Shown: positions 24,406 through 25,985 of the stretch, in pieces
How positions within the stretch are numbered: the stretch's first letter is position 1
Layout: every line of letters starts with the position of its first letter
Source: Flavobacterium sp.
GTDB lineage: Bacteria > Bacteroidota > Bacteroidia > Flavobacteriales > Flavobacteriaceae
Direction: 5' to 3'
NCBI GenBank assembly: GCA_030151255.1
Contig: JASLED010000103.1
Location: forward strand, 1 to 25,985
DNA length: 25,985 nt
The notes under the pieces: generated by a model
What the model was told of the DNA's origin: nothing
What the model saw: the letters and a program-made list of their open reading frames with translations, nothing else
The model's database searches: none
Made by a program: the position numbers and the translations under genes

Positions 24406-24452
24406 ATAACTAATTTTTTAGTTTGATAACTAAAAAATTAGTTATATGTTTG
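24406..24452 (+). promoter_or_regulatory. blaI-like gene promoter inside a 16-bp inverted-repeat operator
   Basis: ATAACTAATTTTTTAG (24406-24421) and its exact complement (24430-24445) flank an 8-bp spacer. The spacer begins with TTTG (24422-24425); 19 bp later comes TATGTTTG (24445-24452), a near-ideal -33/-7 promoter. A dimeric repressor on the palindrome would cover the promoter, as expected for autoregulation by BlaI/MecI proteins. Confidence 0.75.
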
Positions 24453-24471
24453 TTCAAGTAAAATAATAGTT

Positions 24472-24834
24472 ATGGAAAAACTTACCAATAAAGAAGAAGA
24501 AATTATGCATATCCTTTGGAAACTTCAAAAAGGATTCATCAATGATATTTTAGCAGAAATGCCAGAACCAAAGCCTCATTACAATACGTTGTCTACTTTA
24601 GTGCGTATTTTGGCAGATAAAGGCGTGGTAGGACATCAGGCATTTGGAAAATCACATCAGTATTTTCCAATTATTTCAATGGAAGAATACAGAGCAATGT
24701 TTATGGAAGAAACCATGACAAAGTATTTTGACAATTCTTTCAGCAATTTGGTGAACTTTTTTGTAAAAGACAATCAAGTTTCTCAATCTGAATTGGATGA
24801 GATTGTTTCTATCATCGAAAAAAACAGAAAGTAA
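24472..24834 (+). CDS. BlaI/MecI/CopY family repressor
   Basis: A 120-aa winged-helix repressor. The DNA-binding domain covers about 1-70 (LTNKEEEIMHILWKLQKGF, then YNTLSTLVRILADKGVV, then GKSHQYFP) and the C-terminal helices dimerise. The family represses target genes until its partner sensor-protease (BlaR1/MecR1 type) triggers cleavage. The M56 gene starts 20 bp downstream. In Bacteroidota such pairs occur widely without a beta-lactamase, so resistance should not be assumed. A palindromic operator overlies the promoter. Confidence 0.95.
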   Translation: MEKLTNKEEEIMHILWKLQKGFINDILAEMPEPKPHYNTLSTLVRILADKGVVGHQAFGKSHQYFPIISMEEYRAMFMEETMTKYFDNSFSNLVNFFVKDNQVSQSELDEIVSIIEKNRK

Positions 24835-24854
24835 TAATATTAAAATGTAAGCCT

Positions 24855-25985
24855 ATGACAGCGTTATTAGAATATATATTTAAGGCTAATGGATTACTTA
24901 TAGTTGTATATGCGTTTTATTATTTTGTTCTGAGAAAGGAAACTTTTTTTACTGCTATTCGCACTTATTTTTTGATTGGAGTTGTATCTAGCTTGTTATT
25001 TCCTTTGCTAAAATGGACATCTATTGTTTATGTTGAAGAAAAAATAGATTGGACTGCTTTATTACAAAATGCCAATGTTTCAGATGAAATAATTCAAGCG
25101 AATAATTTTTTAGAGCAATTAACCTTTAGCAATGTAGCTACAGTGATCTTTTATGGCGGATTTTTGATTGGATTGTTTGTGTTTTTCTTTCAATTAATAA
25201 AATTACTTTTTCACATTCGTCAATTGAAAAATGTTTTTATTCAGCAAAAAAGTATAAAAGTAGACGAAAACTCACACGAACCTTATTCGTTTTGGAAATG
25301 GATTGTATTGCCCAAAAATTATCAAAAATTAGAGAATTTAGGCATGATAATTCAACACGAAGAAGTGCATATAAGTGACAAACATTCTGTTGATTTACTG
25401 CTGATTCATTTATTGAAATATGTGTTTTGGTTTAATCCTTTTGTTCGATTATTGGAACAAGCTGTTCGATTAAATCTAGAATTTATTGTTGACGAAAAAG
25501 TGGTAAATACACAAAACAGTTATGAATATCAATTGGTATTGGTACAACATCAAATGCAAGCGCAACAACAATTTGTTAATCTTTTTGGGGCTTCCGACCT
25601 AAAAAAGAGAATTATAATGATTAACCAACCAAAATCTAAAAATATGAAACGATTAAAATTTGTATGTATTGCACCAGTTATTGGTTGCTTCTTTTATCTG
25701 TTTCAGGTAGAAGTAAAAGCACAATATAAAGTAAAGCCTGCCGCTAATTCTCAATCTAAAGTTGTCGCAACGCAAGAAGAATCAACGGATATGAAAGAGG
25801 CAGAATTGGATTACGAAGAAGCTAAAATAGCTTATGCCGAAGCAGAACAAGCAATTAACGAAAGTATATTAGTTGCTGAAGAAGCTAAAATTGCTTATGC
25901 TGAAGCAGAACAGGCAATTAAGGAAAGCAGATTAGCCGCTGAAGAAGCCAAAAAAATTGAAGTGATAAAAAGTAGTAATACAGAT
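24855..25985 (+). CDS. BlaR1/MecR1-like M56 family membrane metalloprotease (partial)
   Basis: The frame is open from ATG 24855 to the window edge (377 codons, C-terminus missing). Membrane segments lie at about 10-26, 36-54, 95-118 and 267-285. The cytosolic zinc-protease domain has HEEVH (168-172) and a downstream E209xxxD213, the M56 pattern. After the last membrane segment the periplasmic part begins with an Ala/Glu-rich tandem repeat of 21 residues. Partner of the BlaI-type repressor 20 bp upstream: it should sense a signal outside and cleave or inactivate the repressor. No penicillin-binding sensor domain is visible in the part present, so the signal is unknown. Confidence 0.9.
   Translation, partial: MTALLEYIFKANGLLIVVYAFYYFVLRKETFFTAIRTYFLIGVVSSLLFPLLKWTSIVYVEEKIDWTALLQNANVSDEIIQANNFLEQLTFSNVATVIFYGGFLIGLFVFFFQLIKLLFHIRQLKNVFIQQKSIKVDENSHEPYSFWKWIVLPKNYQKLENLGMIIQHEEVHISDKHSVDLLLIHLLKYVFWFNPFVRLLEQAVRLNLEFIVDEKVVNTQNSYEYQLVLVQHQMQAQQQFVNLFGASDLKKRIIMINQPKSKNMKRLKFVCIAPVIGCFFYLFQVEVKAQYKVKPAANSQSKVVATQEESTDMKEAELDYEEAKIAYAEAEQAINESILVAEEAKIAYAEAEQAIKESRLAAEEAKKIEVIKSSNTD
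25815..25985 (+). repeat. 63-bp tandem repeats in the M56 gene
   Basis: Two full units (25815-25877 and 25878-25940) and a partial third encode 21-residue repeats starting EEAKIAYAEAEQAI. They should form a charged coiled coil in the periplasmic part. The array may continue beyond the window. Confidence 0.85.

Noticed and set aside
24472..25985. Beta-lactam resistance operon
   Set aside because: There is no beta-lactamase or penicillin-binding sensor domain in view; BlaI/M56 pairs without resistance genes are common in Bacteroidota.
1..25985. CRISPR array or insertion sequence
   Set aside because: No regularly spaced repeats and no transposase gene with terminal inverted repeats were found.

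Overview
The window is AT-rich DNA from a member of the Bacteroidota, most likely the Flavobacteriaceae/Flavobacteriia. The evidence is the promoter style (TAnnTTTG -7 boxes, some with an upstream TTTG), a SusC-like TonB receptor with an N-terminal carboxypeptidase-regulatory domain, the prs-rplY-pth gene order, a tRNA without an encoded CCA end, and very low GC. I do not assign a genus.

Layout. (1) 1-1260 is chromosome: a terminator, recX (minus) and a DinB/YfiT-fold gene. (2) About 1309-14159 is a 12.8-kb integrative element inserted into the 3' end of a tRNA-Leu(CAA) gene. It is bounded by a 68-bp duplication (64/68 identical, with a perfect 21-bp core) that covers the tRNA 3' end and the tRNA terminator. 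(3) 14133-18471 is core chromosome: tRNA-Leu, prs, rplY, pth and aspS. (4) 18533-23852 and on to 24333 is a metabolism and metal-homeostasis block: an MFS transporter, an Old Yellow Enzyme homologue, a DtxR/MntR regulator, and a divergent TonB receptor plus thioredoxin-like gene. (5) 24406-25985 is a BlaI/BlaR1-like regulator pair whose second gene runs off the window.

The element carries a tyrosine integrase with tandem 11-bp putative arm sites near both ends, a small MerR-type HTH protein (candidate excisionase/regulator), two unfamiliar proteins, and several cargo modules. One of the unfamiliar proteins (227 aa) has the spacing and residues of a HUH Rep-like nicking domain (HLH, then YMNKYG 46 residues later). 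It is followed directly by a four-run G-quadruplex motif on the opposite strand. The cargo is a KAP-type P-loop NTPase plus a serine recombinase bracketed by duplicated hairpins; a lipoprotein plus tail-anchored membrane protein pair; and a large N6-adenine methyltransferase with a separate PD-(D/E)XK nuclease-like protein. A 157-nt nested inverted repeat lies downstream of the nuclease gene. I see no conjugation or phage structural genes. The element looks like a non-conjugative, possibly replicating, defence-bearing island or satellite; that is an inference.

Almost all function calls rest on recognising motifs by eye. No database search was run.
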